Source: Fimenecus sp045594885
GTDB lineage: Bacteria > Bacillota > Clostridia > Oscillospirales > Acutalibacteraceae
Direction: 5' to 3'
Assembly (NCBI GenBank): GCA_045594885.1
Contig: JAZNZJ010000075.1
Location: 14,574 to 78,573 of the forward strand
Length of the DNA stretch: 64,000 nucleotides
The position numbers were made by a program, and so were the translations under genes. Position 1 is the stretch's first letter. The number at the start of each line of letters is the position of its first letter. This document shows positions 43,786 to 52,097 of the stretch, in pieces. Under the pieces are notes generated by a model, which saw only the letters and a list, made by a program, of their open reading frames with translations, did no database searches and had not been told where the DNA came from.

Positions 43786-44538
43786 ATGATAGTGCTTAGA
43801 ACTGCAAAAGAAATTGAGATGATGCGAAAAGCTTGTCAGATTTCGGCAGAAGCATTAAAGGTAGCAGGTGAGGCGGTCAAACCGGGTATAACAACATACG
43901 AGATTGACCAGATTGCTTACCGATATATTAAAAAGCAAGGTGCTGAACCAAACTTTTTAAATTACAACGGATTTCCTGCTACCGCATGTATTTCCATAAA
44001 TGACGAGGTTATTCACGGCATTCCCTCTAAAAAGAGAGTGCTCAAAGAGGGCGATATAGTAAGTATCGACCTTGGGGCAAAAGTGAATGGTTATAACGGC
44101 GATAATGCTGCTACTTTCGCAGTCGGAAATATTTCTGATGAAGCGAAGCGGCTGTGCGACACAACAAGAGAAAGTCTTTATAAGGCAATCGAACAGGCTG
44201 TCGCAGGCAACAGAATCGGCGATATTGGCTATGCAGTTCAGTCCTATTGTGAAGAAAGAGGTTTCTCGGTTGTTCGTGAATACACGGGCCACGGTGTAGG
44301 AACTCACCTTCACGAAGACCCGTCAGTTCCGAATTACGGAACACCTGGTAGAGGTCAGCGACTTCTTCCCGGAATGATAATTGCAATTGAACCCATGATA
44401 AATCAGGGCTCAAAAGCAATAAAATGTTTGCCTGACGGTTGGACCGTCAAAACGCTTGACGGCAAACTGTCCGCCCATTTTGAACACACTATTGTGATTA
44501 CAAAGGGTGAGCCCATCATTTTAACAAAGCTTGTATGA
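43786..44538 (+). CDS. map: methionine aminopeptidase, type I
   Basis: Removes the initiator Met from nascent proteins. 250 residues; dimetal ligands in SIDLGAKVNGYNGDNAATF, the His in YTGHGVGTHLHEDP, and Glu in IAIEPMIN and HFEHTIVIT. ATG 43786 behind TTGGAGGA, one base after adk, is preferred over an in-frame start inside adk. Confidence 0.97.
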   Translation: MIVLRTAKEIEMMRKACQISAEALKVAGEAVKPGITTYEIDQIAYRYIKKQGAEPNFLNYNGFPATACISINDEVIHGIPSKKRVLKEGDIVSIDLGAKVNGYNGDNAATFAVGNISDEAKRLCDTTRESLYKAIEQAVAGNRIGDIGYAVQSYCEERGFSVVREYTGHGVGTHLHEDPSVPNYGTPGRGQRLLPGMIIAIEPMINQGSKAIKCLPDGWTVKTLDGKLSAHFEHTIVITKGEPIILTKLV

Positions 44539-44546
44539 GGTGACTT

Positions 44547-44783
44547 ATGAAGTTTTGTGAGGGTGAACTGGTCATTTGTAACGCAGGTCGTGAAAAAAAT
44601 CGATTATTGTGTGTAAAAGACTTTGACGAAAAATATGTTTATCTCTGTGACGGTAAGGAGAGAAAGCTTGACAATCCGAAGCGAAAAAATCCAAAGCACG
44701 TTATAAAAACAGAGAAAATTCTTTCCGTAAAAGATATGAGTACGGACAGAGCATTGAGAAAAGCATTATCGAAAGAGGTTTAA
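44547..44783 (+). CDS. KOW-domain RNA-binding protein (L14e/L27e-like)
   Basis: 78 residues. The N-terminal half reads as a KOW motif (EGELVICNAGREKNRLLCV, followed by DEKYVYLCDGKERKL). This family sits between map and infA in many Firmicutes and is related to archaeal/eukaryotic L14e; its role in the bacterial ribosome is unclear. GAGGTG lies upstream of ATG 44547. Confidence 0.85.
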   Translation: MKFCEGELVICNAGREKNRLLCVKDFDEKYVYLCDGKERKLDNPKRKNPKHVIKTEKILSVKDMSTDRALRKALSKEV

Positions 44784-44787
44784 ACTT

Positions 44788-45006
44788 ATGGCAAAACAAG
44801 ATATGATTGAAGTTGAAGGTACTGTTGTTGAAGTTCTTCCCAATACAAATTTTATTGTGGAGCTTGAAAACGGACACAAGGTACATGCTCGAATTTCGGG
44901 CAAACTTCGAATGAACTACATCAGAATTCTTCAGGGCGATAAGGTAACAGTTGAATTGTCACCTTATGACCTTAATAACGGAAGAATCACATGGCGTTCA
45001 AAGTAA
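44788..45006 (+). CDS. infA: translation initiation factor IF-1
   Basis: 72 residues, an OB-fold protein that binds the ribosomal A site during initiation; IEVEGTVVEVLPNTNFIVELENGHKV and the C-terminal GRITWRSK. Starts four bases after the KOW gene. Confidence 0.98.
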   Translation: MAKQDMIEVEGTVVEVLPNTNFIVELENGHKVHARISGKLRMNYIRILQGDKVTVELSPYDLNNGRITWRSK

Positions 45007-45041
45007 AAATTTTGACAGCATTTTTTAGGAGGTAATTTATA

Positions 45042-45155
45042 ATGAAAGTCAGACCTTCTGTCAAGAAAATTTGCGAAAAGTGCAAAGTAATTAAACGCAA
45101 GGGTAAAGTAATGGTTATCTGTGAAAACCCAAAGCACAAGCAGCGTCAGGGCTAA
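45042..45155 (+). CDS. rpmJ: 50S ribosomal protein L36, zinc form
   Basis: 37 residues only: MKVRPSVKKICEKCKVIKR leading to a zinc site CxxC-x12-C-x4-H. TTAGGAGG lies upstream of ATG 45042. The stop codon is already inside the first stem of the leader before rpsM. Confidence 0.97.
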   Translation: MKVRPSVKKICEKCKVIKRKGKVMVICENPKHKQRQG

Positions 45156-45303
45156 GATAAATCGCAATGAGCTGCAACTGCAGAGCAGCTTGAATTTATC
45201 TTGGGCGCTCTCGCTCAATCGTTTCTAAAGTACTAAGGAACGATACAAACAAACCATAAAAGGCTAAACAGCCGCATTTTTGAAAATGGAGGTGCAACTG
45301 TAA
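45154..45303 (+). promoter_or_regulatory. structured leader before rpsM, candidate S4-responsive site
   Basis: A 148-base gap in an otherwise compact operon. An outer stem aagataaat/atttatctt (45154-45162, 45194-45202) encloses gagctgc/gcagctt (45169-45191); later come atcgtttc/ggaacgat (45218-45244) and ggct/agcc (45263-45274). In E. coli S4 represses the alpha operon by binding the leader just before rpsM, the same position. An S4 role is inferred from position only. Confidence 0.45.
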
Positions 45304-45672
45304 ATGGCTCGTATTTCAGGTGTTGACTTACCAAGAGAAAAGAGAATCGAAATCGGTCTCACATATATCTATGGTATAGGCAGAAAAACAGCCAGCGACA
45401 TTGTTGCTGCAACAGGTATCAATCCAGACACACGTGTTAAGGATTTGACCGAAGAAGACGTTTCAAAGCTTCGTGAGTACATCGAACACAACGTAACAGT
45501 TGAAGGTGACCTCAGAAGAGAAACAGCATTTGATATTAAAAGACTTGTTGAAATTGGTTGCTACAGAGGTGTTCGTCATCGCAAGGGTCTCCCAGTAAGA
45601 GGTCAGCGTTCAAAGACAAATGCTCGTACACGTAAGGGACCAAAGAAGACAATCGCTAACAAGAAGAAGTAA
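45304..45672 (+). CDS. rpsM: 30S ribosomal protein S13
   Basis: 122 residues; ARISGVDLPREKRIEIGLTYIYGIG opening and the basic C-terminal tail RGQRSKTNARTRKGPKK that contacts tRNA. TGGAGGTG precedes ATG 45304. First gene of the alpha-operon segment. Confidence 0.98.
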   Translation: MARISGVDLPREKRIEIGLTYIYGIGRKTASDIVAATGINPDTRVKDLTEEDVSKLREYIEHNVTVEGDLRRETAFDIKRLVEIGCYRGVRHRKGLPVRGQRSKTNARTRKGPKKTIANKKK

Positions 45673-45689
45673 GAAGGAGGGACTTAATA

Positions 45690-46094
45690 ATGGCAAAAGC
45701 TACAGCTAAAAAAGGCGCTGTTACTCGCAGACGTCGTGAAAAGAAAAATATAGAAAAAGGCGCAGTTCATATTCAGTCCACCTTCAACAATACAATTGTT
45801 ACTATTACTGATGTTCAGGGTAACGCTGTATCATGGGCAAGCGCAGGTGAAATGGGCTTTAGAGGCTCAAGAAAATCAACTCCATTCGCAGCTCAGACAG
45901 CAGCTGAAACAGCAGCAAAGGTTGCGATTGACCATGGTATGAAAACTGTAGAAGTTTACGTTAAGGGCCCAGGTTCAGGTCGTGAAGCTGCAATCCGTGC
46001 ATTGCAGACAGTAGGTCTTGAAGTTACAATGATTAAAGACGTAACTCCAATTCCTCACAACGGCTGCCGTCCGCCTAAGAGAAGACGTGTATAA
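45690..46094 (+). CDS. rpsK: 30S ribosomal protein S11
   Basis: 134 residues; VHIQSTFNNTIVTITDVQGN and the C-terminal IPHNGCRPPKRRRV. AGAAGGAGGG precedes ATG 45690. Confidence 0.98.
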   Translation: MAKATAKKGAVTRRRREKKNIEKGAVHIQSTFNNTIVTITDVQGNAVSWASAGEMGFRGSRKSTPFAAQTAAETAAKVAIDHGMKTVEVYVKGPGSGREAAIRALQTVGLEVTMIKDVTPIPHNGCRPPKRRRV

Positions 46095-46117
46095 CAGATA
46101 ATTGGAGGTACTAAATT

Positions 46118-46744
46118 ATGGCAAGATATACCGGTGCGGTTTGTAAGCTCTGCCGTCGTGAAGGAAAGAAGCTTTTCCTTAAAGGCGACCGTTGCTATAC
46201 TGGTAAATGTGCTCTTGAGCGTCGTTCATATGCTCCTGGTCAGCACGGCCAGAACCGTAAAAAGGTTTCTGAATACGGTTTGCAGCTTCGTGCAAAGCAG
46301 ACTGCAAAGAGATATTATGGTATTCAGGAAGGTCAGTTTTACAAGTATTTCTTGATGGCTGAAAAGCGTCAGGGAATTGTCGGTGAAAACCTTTTAAGAA
46401 TTTGTGAAAGCCGTCTTGATAACGTTGTTTATCTTCTTGGATGGGCTTCATCTCGTGCAGAAGCAAGACAGCTCACAATTCATGCTCATTTCCGTGTAAA
46501 CGGCAAGAAGGTTGACGTTCCATCATACCTTCTTAAAGCAGGCGATGTTGTATCAATTAAGGACAACAGCAAAGACAGCGTTAAAGTGAAAGAAGTTCTT
46601 GAAGCTAACGCATCTCGTCCTGTTCCAGCATGGCTTGAAAAGAATGCAGAAGAGCTTTCAGCTAAGGTTGTAAGATTACCTGAGAGAGAGGAAATCGCTG
46701 TTCCTGTTGAAGAGCATCTTATCGTCGAGCTTTATTCTAAATAA
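46118..46744 (+). CDS. rpsD: 30S ribosomal protein S4, zinc-cysteine form
   Basis: 208 residues. The N-terminal CKLCRREGKKLFLKGDRC and nearby Cys form the zinc site; the S4 RNA-binding domain is seen in ESRLDNVVYLLGWASSRAEARQL. S4 is the usual autoregulator of this gene group. Confidence 0.98.
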   Translation: MARYTGAVCKLCRREGKKLFLKGDRCYTGKCALERRSYAPGQHGQNRKKVSEYGLQLRAKQTAKRYYGIQEGQFYKYFLMAEKRQGIVGENLLRICESRLDNVVYLLGWASSRAEARQLTIHAHFRVNGKKVDVPSYLLKAGDVVSIKDNSKDSVKVKEVLEANASRPVPAWLEKNAEELSAKVVRLPEREEIAVPVEEHLIVELYSK

Positions 46745-46809
46745 TAGGCTTGAAATTATAATAACATTAGCAGAAATAATATTCTGTAATCAATTTAGGA
46801 GGGTTCTGA

Positions 46810-47760
46810 ATGATAGGAATTGAGAAGCCCAGCATTGAAGCACTTGATTTATCAGCTGACGGAACATATGGCAAATTCGTAGTTGAACCTCTTGAAAGAG
46901 GCTACGGCACAACACTTGGCAACAGCCTTCGTCGTGTTCTTTTGTCATCACTTCCCGGTTATGCAATTACTTCGGTTAAAATTGACGGTGTTCTTCATGA
47001 ATTCTCAACCATTGACGGTGTGAAAGAAGATGTGACTGAAATCGTTTTGAATCTCAAAGGTGTTATTCTTAAGATTCACGGTGATGGTCCTAAGACAATT
47101 TATATCGACGCAAGTGGCAAGTGCGAAGTTACAGCCGGCGACATCAAGGTTGATTCTGACGTTGAAATCCTTAACCCAGACCACCTTATCGCAACTCTTG
47201 AAGAGGGCGGAGTTCTTAAAATGGAACTCACATGCGACAAGGGTAGAGGTTATGTTTCAGCAGAAAGAAACAAGGAGCTTTTACAGCCCATCATCGGCGT
47301 AATCGCAATAGATTCGATTTACACACCCGTATTAAAAGTTAATTATACGGTTGAAAATACCCGTGTAGGTCAGGTAACTGACTACGACAAGCTTTCACTT
47401 GAAGCTTGGACAAACGGTACAATTTCAGCGCAGGAGGCCGTTTCTCTCGGCGCAAAAATCCTTACAGACCATCTTGACCTTTTCGTTGATTTATCAGACG
47501 AAGCAAGAGAAACAGAGACAATGATTGTTAAGAATGATGACAGCAAGGGCAAAGTTCTTGAAATGGTAATTGAAGAACTCGACCTTTCAGTTCGTTCATT
47601 TAACTGCTTGAAGCGTGCAGGCATTCATACTGTTGAAGACTTAATCAACAGAACTGAAGAGGATATGATGAGAGTCAGAAACCTCGGCAGAAAGTCTCTT
47701 GAAGAGGTTATAGCAAAGCTTGAATCTCTTAACCTCACATTACGTAAGGAAGACGAATAA
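46810..47760 (+). CDS. rpoA: DNA-directed RNA polymerase alpha subunit
   Basis: 316 residues. The N-terminal dimerisation domain has GYGTTLGNSLRRVLLSSLPG; a linker follows near residue 235; the C-terminal domain (LDLSVRSFNCLKRAGIHTV, then MMRVRNLGRKSLEEV) binds UP elements and activators. TAGGAGGG precedes ATG 46810. Confidence 0.98.
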   Translation: MIGIEKPSIEALDLSADGTYGKFVVEPLERGYGTTLGNSLRRVLLSSLPGYAITSVKIDGVLHEFSTIDGVKEDVTEIVLNLKGVILKIHGDGPKTIYIDASGKCEVTAGDIKVDSDVEILNPDHLIATLEEGGVLKMELTCDKGRGYVSAERNKELLQPIIGVIAIDSIYTPVLKVNYTVENTRVGQVTDYDKLSLEAWTNGTISAQEAVSLGAKILTDHLDLFVDLSDEARETETMIVKNDDSKGKVLEMVIEELDLSVRSFNCLKRAGIHTVEDLINRTEEDMMRVRNLGRKSLEEVIAKLESLNLTLRKEDE

Positions 47761-47777
47761 TAAAGGAGTGATTTTGA

Positions 47778-48125
47778 ATGCCAGGAACAAGAAAACTCGG
47801 CAGAACAAGCGATCACCGCAAGGCTATGCTCAGAGGTATGGTAACATATCTTATCGAGAACGGTCAGATTGAAACAACAGTAACCAGAGCCAAAGAAGTT
47901 AGAGCTATGGCTGAAAAAATGATTACTATCGGTAAAGATAATAGTCTTCATTCAAAGCGTCAGGTTTACTCTTATATCACAAAAGAGTCTGTTGCTAAGA
48001 AATTGATTGAAGAAGTAGCACCTAAGTATGCAGAAAAGAACGGTGGCTACACAAGAATTATCAAAACCGGCCCCAGAAGAGGCGATGCTGCTGAAATGTG
48101 CATCATCGAACTTATCAACGACTAA
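47778..48125 (+). CDS. rplQ: 50S ribosomal protein L17
   Basis: 115 residues; RKLGRTSDHRKAMLRGMVTYLIENGQIETT opening and the C-terminal GYTRIIKTGPRRGDAAEM. Last gene of the super-operon, followed by a strong terminator. Confidence 0.98.
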   Translation: MPGTRKLGRTSDHRKAMLRGMVTYLIENGQIETTVTRAKEVRAMAEKMITIGKDNSLHSKRQVYSYITKESVAKKLIEEVAPKYAEKNGGYTRIIKTGPRRGDAAEMCIIELIND

Positions 48126-48152
48126 TGCGGTAAGGCTTTAAAAAACCAATTA

Positions 48153-48185
48153 ACCCCTCGGGATTTTCCCGAGGGGTATTTTTTG
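48153..48185 (+). terminator. terminator of the ribosomal super-operon
   Basis: A GC-rich 11-base-pair stem (acccctcggga/tcccgaggggt) with a three-base loop and six following T residues, 27 bases after rplQ. Confidence 0.95.
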
Positions 48186-48217
48186 TGCAAAAGTAATGTA
48201 ACAAATCGTTACATGTC

Positions 48218-49378
48218 TTATTTTATAAATTTGCCCATAACCATAACACTCTTAATATCGATGTTATCGTCAAAGAGAAGAATGTCTGCATCATAGCCTT
48301 CCTTTATGTAACCTTTTTGGTTGTCAATACCGATTACTCGAGCAGGTGTTGAAGATGCCATTTTAACAGCATCACAGATTGATGCACCAACCTCCTTGTA
48401 CATATTTCGTACAAGCATATCAGTTGTTGCTGCACTACCCGCAAGGCAACTGCGGTCGGCGAGCTTCATTACATTGTCTTCAAAGACCACCTCGACACCG
48501 TTTTCCTGCATACAAACTTCACCATCTTTAAGGTCAGAGGCTGAGAATTCAAGTCCATCGGTGATTAAATACATTCCATCCGCACCCTTGCACTTATAAA
48601 TAAGCTTGAGTACACCAAGTGGTAAGTGTCTTAAATCCGCAATAACCTGAGTTGTACAACGGTCATCAACGAGTGCCGCCTCAACTGCACCTGCGACACG
48701 GAAAATTCCACGTTTAAAACAAGATGTAGATGCATTATAAAGATGTGTGAAATCTGAAAATCCGTGGTCAAAGCTTTCAATTGTGGTGTCATAATCTGCC
48801 TTTGTGTGAGCCACTGATACCACAATGCCTTTTTCTTTAAGCTTTACGCCTAACTCAAATGCACCGTCAATTTCAGGGGCAACACCCATTATTCTAACTC
48901 TGTCCCAACATTCAAGGAGGGGAGTGGGGTCATCTTTTAAGGGTGAGAGAATATTGTCAATGCTTTGTGCACCACGGTTTTCGGGGTTGAGATATGGCCC
49001 TTCAAAATGAACACCTAAAATATTTGAGTCCGTAGATGTTTCTGCGGCTCTTTTTATATGTTCAGTAACTTCAAGCAATTGCTCAACTGGTGCGGCAAGA
49101 GTTGTGGGGAGAATCGAGGTTGTGCCGTGAAGTGCGTGGGCTTTTGCCATCGCCTTGATTTTGTCAGCATCACAACACATACAAGAAATACCACCGCCGC
49201 CGTGAACATGCAAATCAATAAACCCTGCCGAGAGATAAAGTCCCTCGCAATCAATAATTTCTGCGTTATTTTCTTCGATGCTTTCTGCAATTTTGACGAT
49301 TTTTTCGCCATCAACAAGTACAGAAATTTTTTTCACTTCGTTTTCAAGAATTACATTTGCGTTTTTGAAAAGTGTCAT
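48218..49378 (-). CDS. nagA: N-acetylglucosamine-6-phosphate deacetylase
   Basis: Removes acetate from GlcNAc-6-phosphate in amino-sugar catabolism and cell-wall recycling. 386 residues of the amidohydrolase fold: IDLHVHGGGG near residue 56, HFEGPYLNPENRGAQ with a metal Glu near 125, His residues in VAHTKADYD and DFTHLYNA, and the catalytic Asp in LITDGLEFS. ATG 49378, behind AGGTGAAAT, overlaps the stop of the upstream phosphodiesterase. nagB is not adjacent. Confidence 0.95.
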   Translation of the reverse strand: MTLFKNANVILENEVKKISVLVDGEKIVKIAESIEENNAEIIDCEGLYLSAGFIDLHVHGGGGISCMCCDADKIKAMAKAHALHGTTSILPTTLAAPVEQLLEVTEHIKRAAETSTDSNILGVHFEGPYLNPENRGAQSIDNILSPLKDDPTPLLECWDRVRIMGVAPEIDGAFELGVKLKEKGIVVSVAHTKADYDTTIESFDHGFSDFTHLYNASTSCFKRGIFRVAGAVEAALVDDRCTTQVIADLRHLPLGVLKLIYKCKGADGMYLITDGLEFSASDLKDGEVCMQENGVEVVFEDNVMKLADRSCLAGSAATTDMLVRNMYKEVGASICDAVKMASSTPARVIGIDNQKGYIKEGYDADILLFDDNIDIKSVMVMGKFIK

Positions 49379-49842
49379 TATTTCACCTGCATTCCTATAC
49401 AAATAATACCTTGTTCGGTAATATCAATTACACCGTATTGATTTTTGTCCCGTAATGAGCCGGGGTTGAATAAGTATAACCCATTCACATAATCGCTTTT
49501 TTGAATATGAGTGTGGCCGTAAAGCCCGATTTTACATTCCTTTAGTCGCATCGCAGACAACAAACCATTAGAATGACTTTTTACATATTCAAGATGCCCG
49601 TGAGTTGCGTAAATTTTTACACCATTTGCCTCAATCACTTCATTTCGTGGATATGTACAAGCAAAATCATTATTGCCACGCACACTATATACAAGTCTGT
49701 CGCCGAAAAGATGTTTACACTTTTCAAAATCGGCATACCCATCACCTAAAAAGATAATGATTTCAGCAGTGGGCTGGGATTCGATTGCTTTCTGCATCGT
49801 ACGGTAATCGCCGTGAGAGTCAGAAAGAACAAGTATTCTCAA
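49378..49842 (-). CDS. YfcE/MJ0936-type phosphodiesterase (metallophosphoesterase)
   Basis: About 154 residues. Calcineurin-like dimetal motifs are complete: LSDSHGD, FLGDGYAD, RGNNDF, and ATHGHL with YGHTH later. Small proteins of this family hydrolyse phosphodiesters in vitro with unclear roles. TTG 49842, which gives MRILVLSDSHGD and has GGAGTG eight bases upstream, is preferred to GTG 49851, which lies on the ribosome site. Its TAA overlaps the nagA ATG, so the two are coupled. Confidence 0.88.
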   Translation of the reverse strand: MRILVLSDSHGDYRTMQKAIESQPTAEIIIFLGDGYADFEKCKHLFGDRLVYSVRGNNDFACTYPRNEVIEANGVKIYATHGHLEYVKSHSNGLLSAMRLKECKIGLYGHTHIQKSDYVNGLYLFNPGSLRDKNQYGVIDITEQGIICIGMQVK

Positions 49843-49924
49843 GAATATCACACTCCGTTAAAGCATATTATATATTGATTATACTATATTACAACCATTA
49901 TACATTATCGGGAGGGTATTTTCA

Positions 49925-50137
49925 ATGAGTAATAAAAATTTTGATGATATTATAAACGGAGTTAAAGAGCAAAAATCCTCAAAAGGTGCGGAAGATTTTT
50001 TGATGAAAAAACTAAATCCATCTCAAAGTCAACGTCTTCAAGAGGTTTTAAGTGATAAAAATGCCCTTCAGCAATTGCTTTCAACTCCACAGGCACAAGA
50101 ATTATTGAAAAAATTTACGGAGGATAAGAATGATTGA
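49925..50137 (+). CDS. small hypothetical protein, first of a three-gene cluster
   Basis: 70 residues, hydrophilic and helical; contains FDDIINGVKEQKSSKGAEDFLMKKLNPSQ and ends in acidic residues. Not recognised. GGGAGGG precedes ATG 49925. It overlaps the next gene by eight bases, indicating coupled expression. The upstream gap has a plausible divergent promoter (TTGATT with TTATAC 17 bases on, near 49876). Confidence 0.72.
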   Translation: MSNKNFDDIINGVKEQKSSKGAEDFLMKKLNPSQSQRLQEVLSDKNALQQLLSTPQAQELLKKFTEDKND

Positions 50138-50465
50138 TATTGAAGAATTGTTGTCATCTATTAGTGATGAGGATATGGCAAAAATCAAGAATGTTGCAGA
50201 TTCAATTATGAGTAATAATGAAAAATCACAAAAAAGTTCAAATTCATCGCAAAATGGCTTTTCATTGCCTTTTGATGCAGGCACAATGGGCAAACTAGTA
50301 TCTCTTATGGGGCAGATGAACAAAGAGGATAACCGCACCCGACTGATAAATGACCTGAAACCTTTGTTAAGTGATGAGCGAAGACAAAAAGCAGATGAGG
50401 CAATAAAATTTTTGCAACTTATGGAAATATTGCCCTTGTTGAAAGGATTGTTTGGCAATGAATAA
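50130..50465 (+). CDS. hypothetical helical protein, second of the cluster
   Basis: 111 residues; an acidic helical start (MIDIEELLSSISDEDMAKIK), a Ser/Asn-rich linker and a C-terminal helical part with LKPLLSDERRQKADEAIKFLQ and a short hydrophobic end LLKGLFG. No family recognised; the C-terminal half reminds me of uncharacterised clostridial proteins. Overlaps the gene before it and the gene after it. Confidence 0.75.
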   Translation: MIDIEELLSSISDEDMAKIKNVADSIMSNNEKSQKSSNSSQNGFSLPFDAGTMGKLVSLMGQMNKEDNRTRLINDLKPLLSDERRQKADEAIKFLQLMEILPLLKGLFGNE

Positions 50466-50871
50466 TTATTCTTATTCTGAAATTCAAAGTATGCAGAAAA
50501 AGGCAATGGAGCGGGTAAGGGAAATGCAAAAAAATTCCGATGCAATTGTGGAATTAGCCCAACAGAATTTTGACTCTGCTTATAAGCCCAACAATGCCGA
50601 AAAAACAATAAAATCCACTGCTATAAAACCTAAAGTTACAAATATGCCACCCAATTTTCCCGAAGAGAAGCTTTTTCCCGATTTTAACGAATATTTTCGC
50701 ACCAAAACTTCTGATGACCCTAAAAATGAAATTAAACATAAAGATAATAATATATTGGATAATATTCTTTCTGACCCCGACCGTCTGCTAATTTTAGGAC
50801 TTCTTTTGCTTTTAAAAAGTGAGGGGAATGACGAAACGTTAATGATGGCGCTGATGTACATAATGTCATAA
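50458..50871 (+). CDS. hypothetical protein with C-terminal hydrophobic helix pair, third of the cluster
   Basis: 137 residues from ATG 50458 (AAGGATTG upstream). The N-terminal helix has repeated Met-Arg/Gln pairs, the middle is Pro/Lys-rich and disordered-looking, and the C-terminus (DRLLILGLLLLLKSEG, then ETLMMALMYIMS) forms two short hydrophobic helices. I recall similar tails in uncharacterised proteins of spore-forming Clostridia. The triplet may assemble at a membrane; function unknown. Confidence 0.75.
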   Translation: MNNYSYSEIQSMQKKAMERVREMQKNSDAIVELAQQNFDSAYKPNNAEKTIKSTAIKPKVTNMPPNFPEEKLFPDFNEYFRTKTSDDPKNEIKHKDNNILDNILSDPDRLLILGLLLLLKSEGNDETLMMALMYIMS

Positions 50872-50895
50872 AAATAAAGGTGAGAAAACTCACCT

Positions 50896-51990
50896 TTATT
50901 TCTTTTCATTTATAAATACTCTGAATAATGGCAAACACGCAGAAAAGAATTTTTTATATGCTTCGCAATAATCTCTATCCGCCCTAGTGCGTTTGCAACC
51001 ACCTGCACGGCATATGGGGTAGAATTTACATTGTTTACATTTCGTGGGCACAGCAAGGCTCTCTTTTAAAAATTCTATTGCCTTGTCACAATGGGCAAGA
51101 GTATCAAAATTTTCGTGTTCGTCATTAATATTGCCAAGTAGCCATTCGTCCGTGCAATAGAAATCGCAGGGATAAATATTACCATTACCCTCGGCAACAA
51201 ATTGGTGCATACAATGACCGCACATCCCACATTGTTCTGTGGGATTGCCAAGATATAAATGGACGAGATTGTCAAAATAACGCACACTTGTGTATTGTCC
51301 CCGTACATAATCTTTGACATACATATTAAAGCATTTTATAAGATAATCTGCATACTGCTCATTTGTCATATACAGTTCACTTTCGCTCTTGTCATTAAAT
51401 GGTCGCAGACAAGGAATAAATTGTAAATATTTAAAGCCCTTGCTTTTAAAATAAGAATATATTTCTTCAATATGCTCCGCACAATGCCCTGTGAGTACGG
51501 TGAGAATATTGAATTCAACTCTATGCCTTTTGAATTTTTCAACAGTGTTTGTGATTCTGTAAAAGACATTTTCTCTTTTTTCATCAACTCGAAATTTATT
51601 GTGGGCAAAATTACCGTCAAGGCTTAAGCCTACAAGGAAATTGTTATTGTGAAAGAATTCACACCATTCGTCAGTTACAAGAGTGCCATTGGTCTGAATG
51701 CTAAAATAAATTTGACTGTTAAGACGATTTTTCTCTTTAACCTTTTCAACAAAATGCTTGTAATAGGGGAGTCCTGCAATCAAGGGCTCACCGCCTTGAA
51801 AGGCGAAAGCCACACTTTCACCATTGGCAAAATTCAATGCTTTTTCTATTAAGTTGTCAGCGGTATCCTCTGTCATTATACCAAATGAAGAAACCTCACG
51901 CAGTTCCGTTACGTTGTGATAAAAACAATATTCACACCGCATATTGCAAAGACTTGATGCGGGTTTAATCATAATTGAAAGCTGTGGCAT
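50896..51990 (-). CDS. anaerobic sulfatase-maturating enzyme (radical SAM)
   Basis: Oxidises the active-site Cys or Ser of sulfatases to formylglycine without oxygen. 364 residues: radical SAM motif CNMRCEYCFYH near residue 16, FQGGEP, and SPASM-type C-terminal clusters in CGMCGHC, NIYPCDFYC, CKQCKFYPIC and AGGCKR. ATG 51990 behind AAGGAGTG fits best. It lies downstream of a Cys-type sulfatase on the same strand, presumably its substrate. Confidence 0.92.
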   Translation of the reverse strand: MPQLSIMIKPASSLCNMRCEYCFYHNVTELREVSSFGIMTEDTADNLIEKALNFANGESVAFAFQGGEPLIAGLPYYKHFVEKVKEKNRLNSQIYFSIQTNGTLVTDEWCEFFHNNNFLVGLSLDGNFAHNKFRVDEKRENVFYRITNTVEKFKRHRVEFNILTVLTGHCAEHIEEIYSYFKSKGFKYLQFIPCLRPFNDKSESELYMTNEQYADYLIKCFNMYVKDYVRGQYTSVRYFDNLVHLYLGNPTEQCGMCGHCMHQFVAEGNGNIYPCDFYCTDEWLLGNINDEHENFDTLAHCDKAIEFLKESLAVPTKCKQCKFYPICRAGGCKRTRADRDYCEAYKKFFSACLPLFRVFINEKK

Positions 51991-52048
51991 TTCTTTTTCA
52001 CTCCTTGTGAAAAATATGGGCAAAAATCTATAACTTAATTATATAACA

Positions 52049-52081
52049 AAGCCCATTGAAAATCAACTTCTCAATGGGCTT
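52049..52081 (-). terminator. hairpin terminator between sulfatase and maturase genes
   Basis: Perfect 11-base arms (aagcccattga/tcaatgggctt) around an 11-base loop, 17 bases past the sulfatase stop. The T run on the minus strand is short, so read-through into the maturase gene is likely. Confidence 0.7.
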
Positions 52082-52097
52082 ATTATTGATTGTATTA

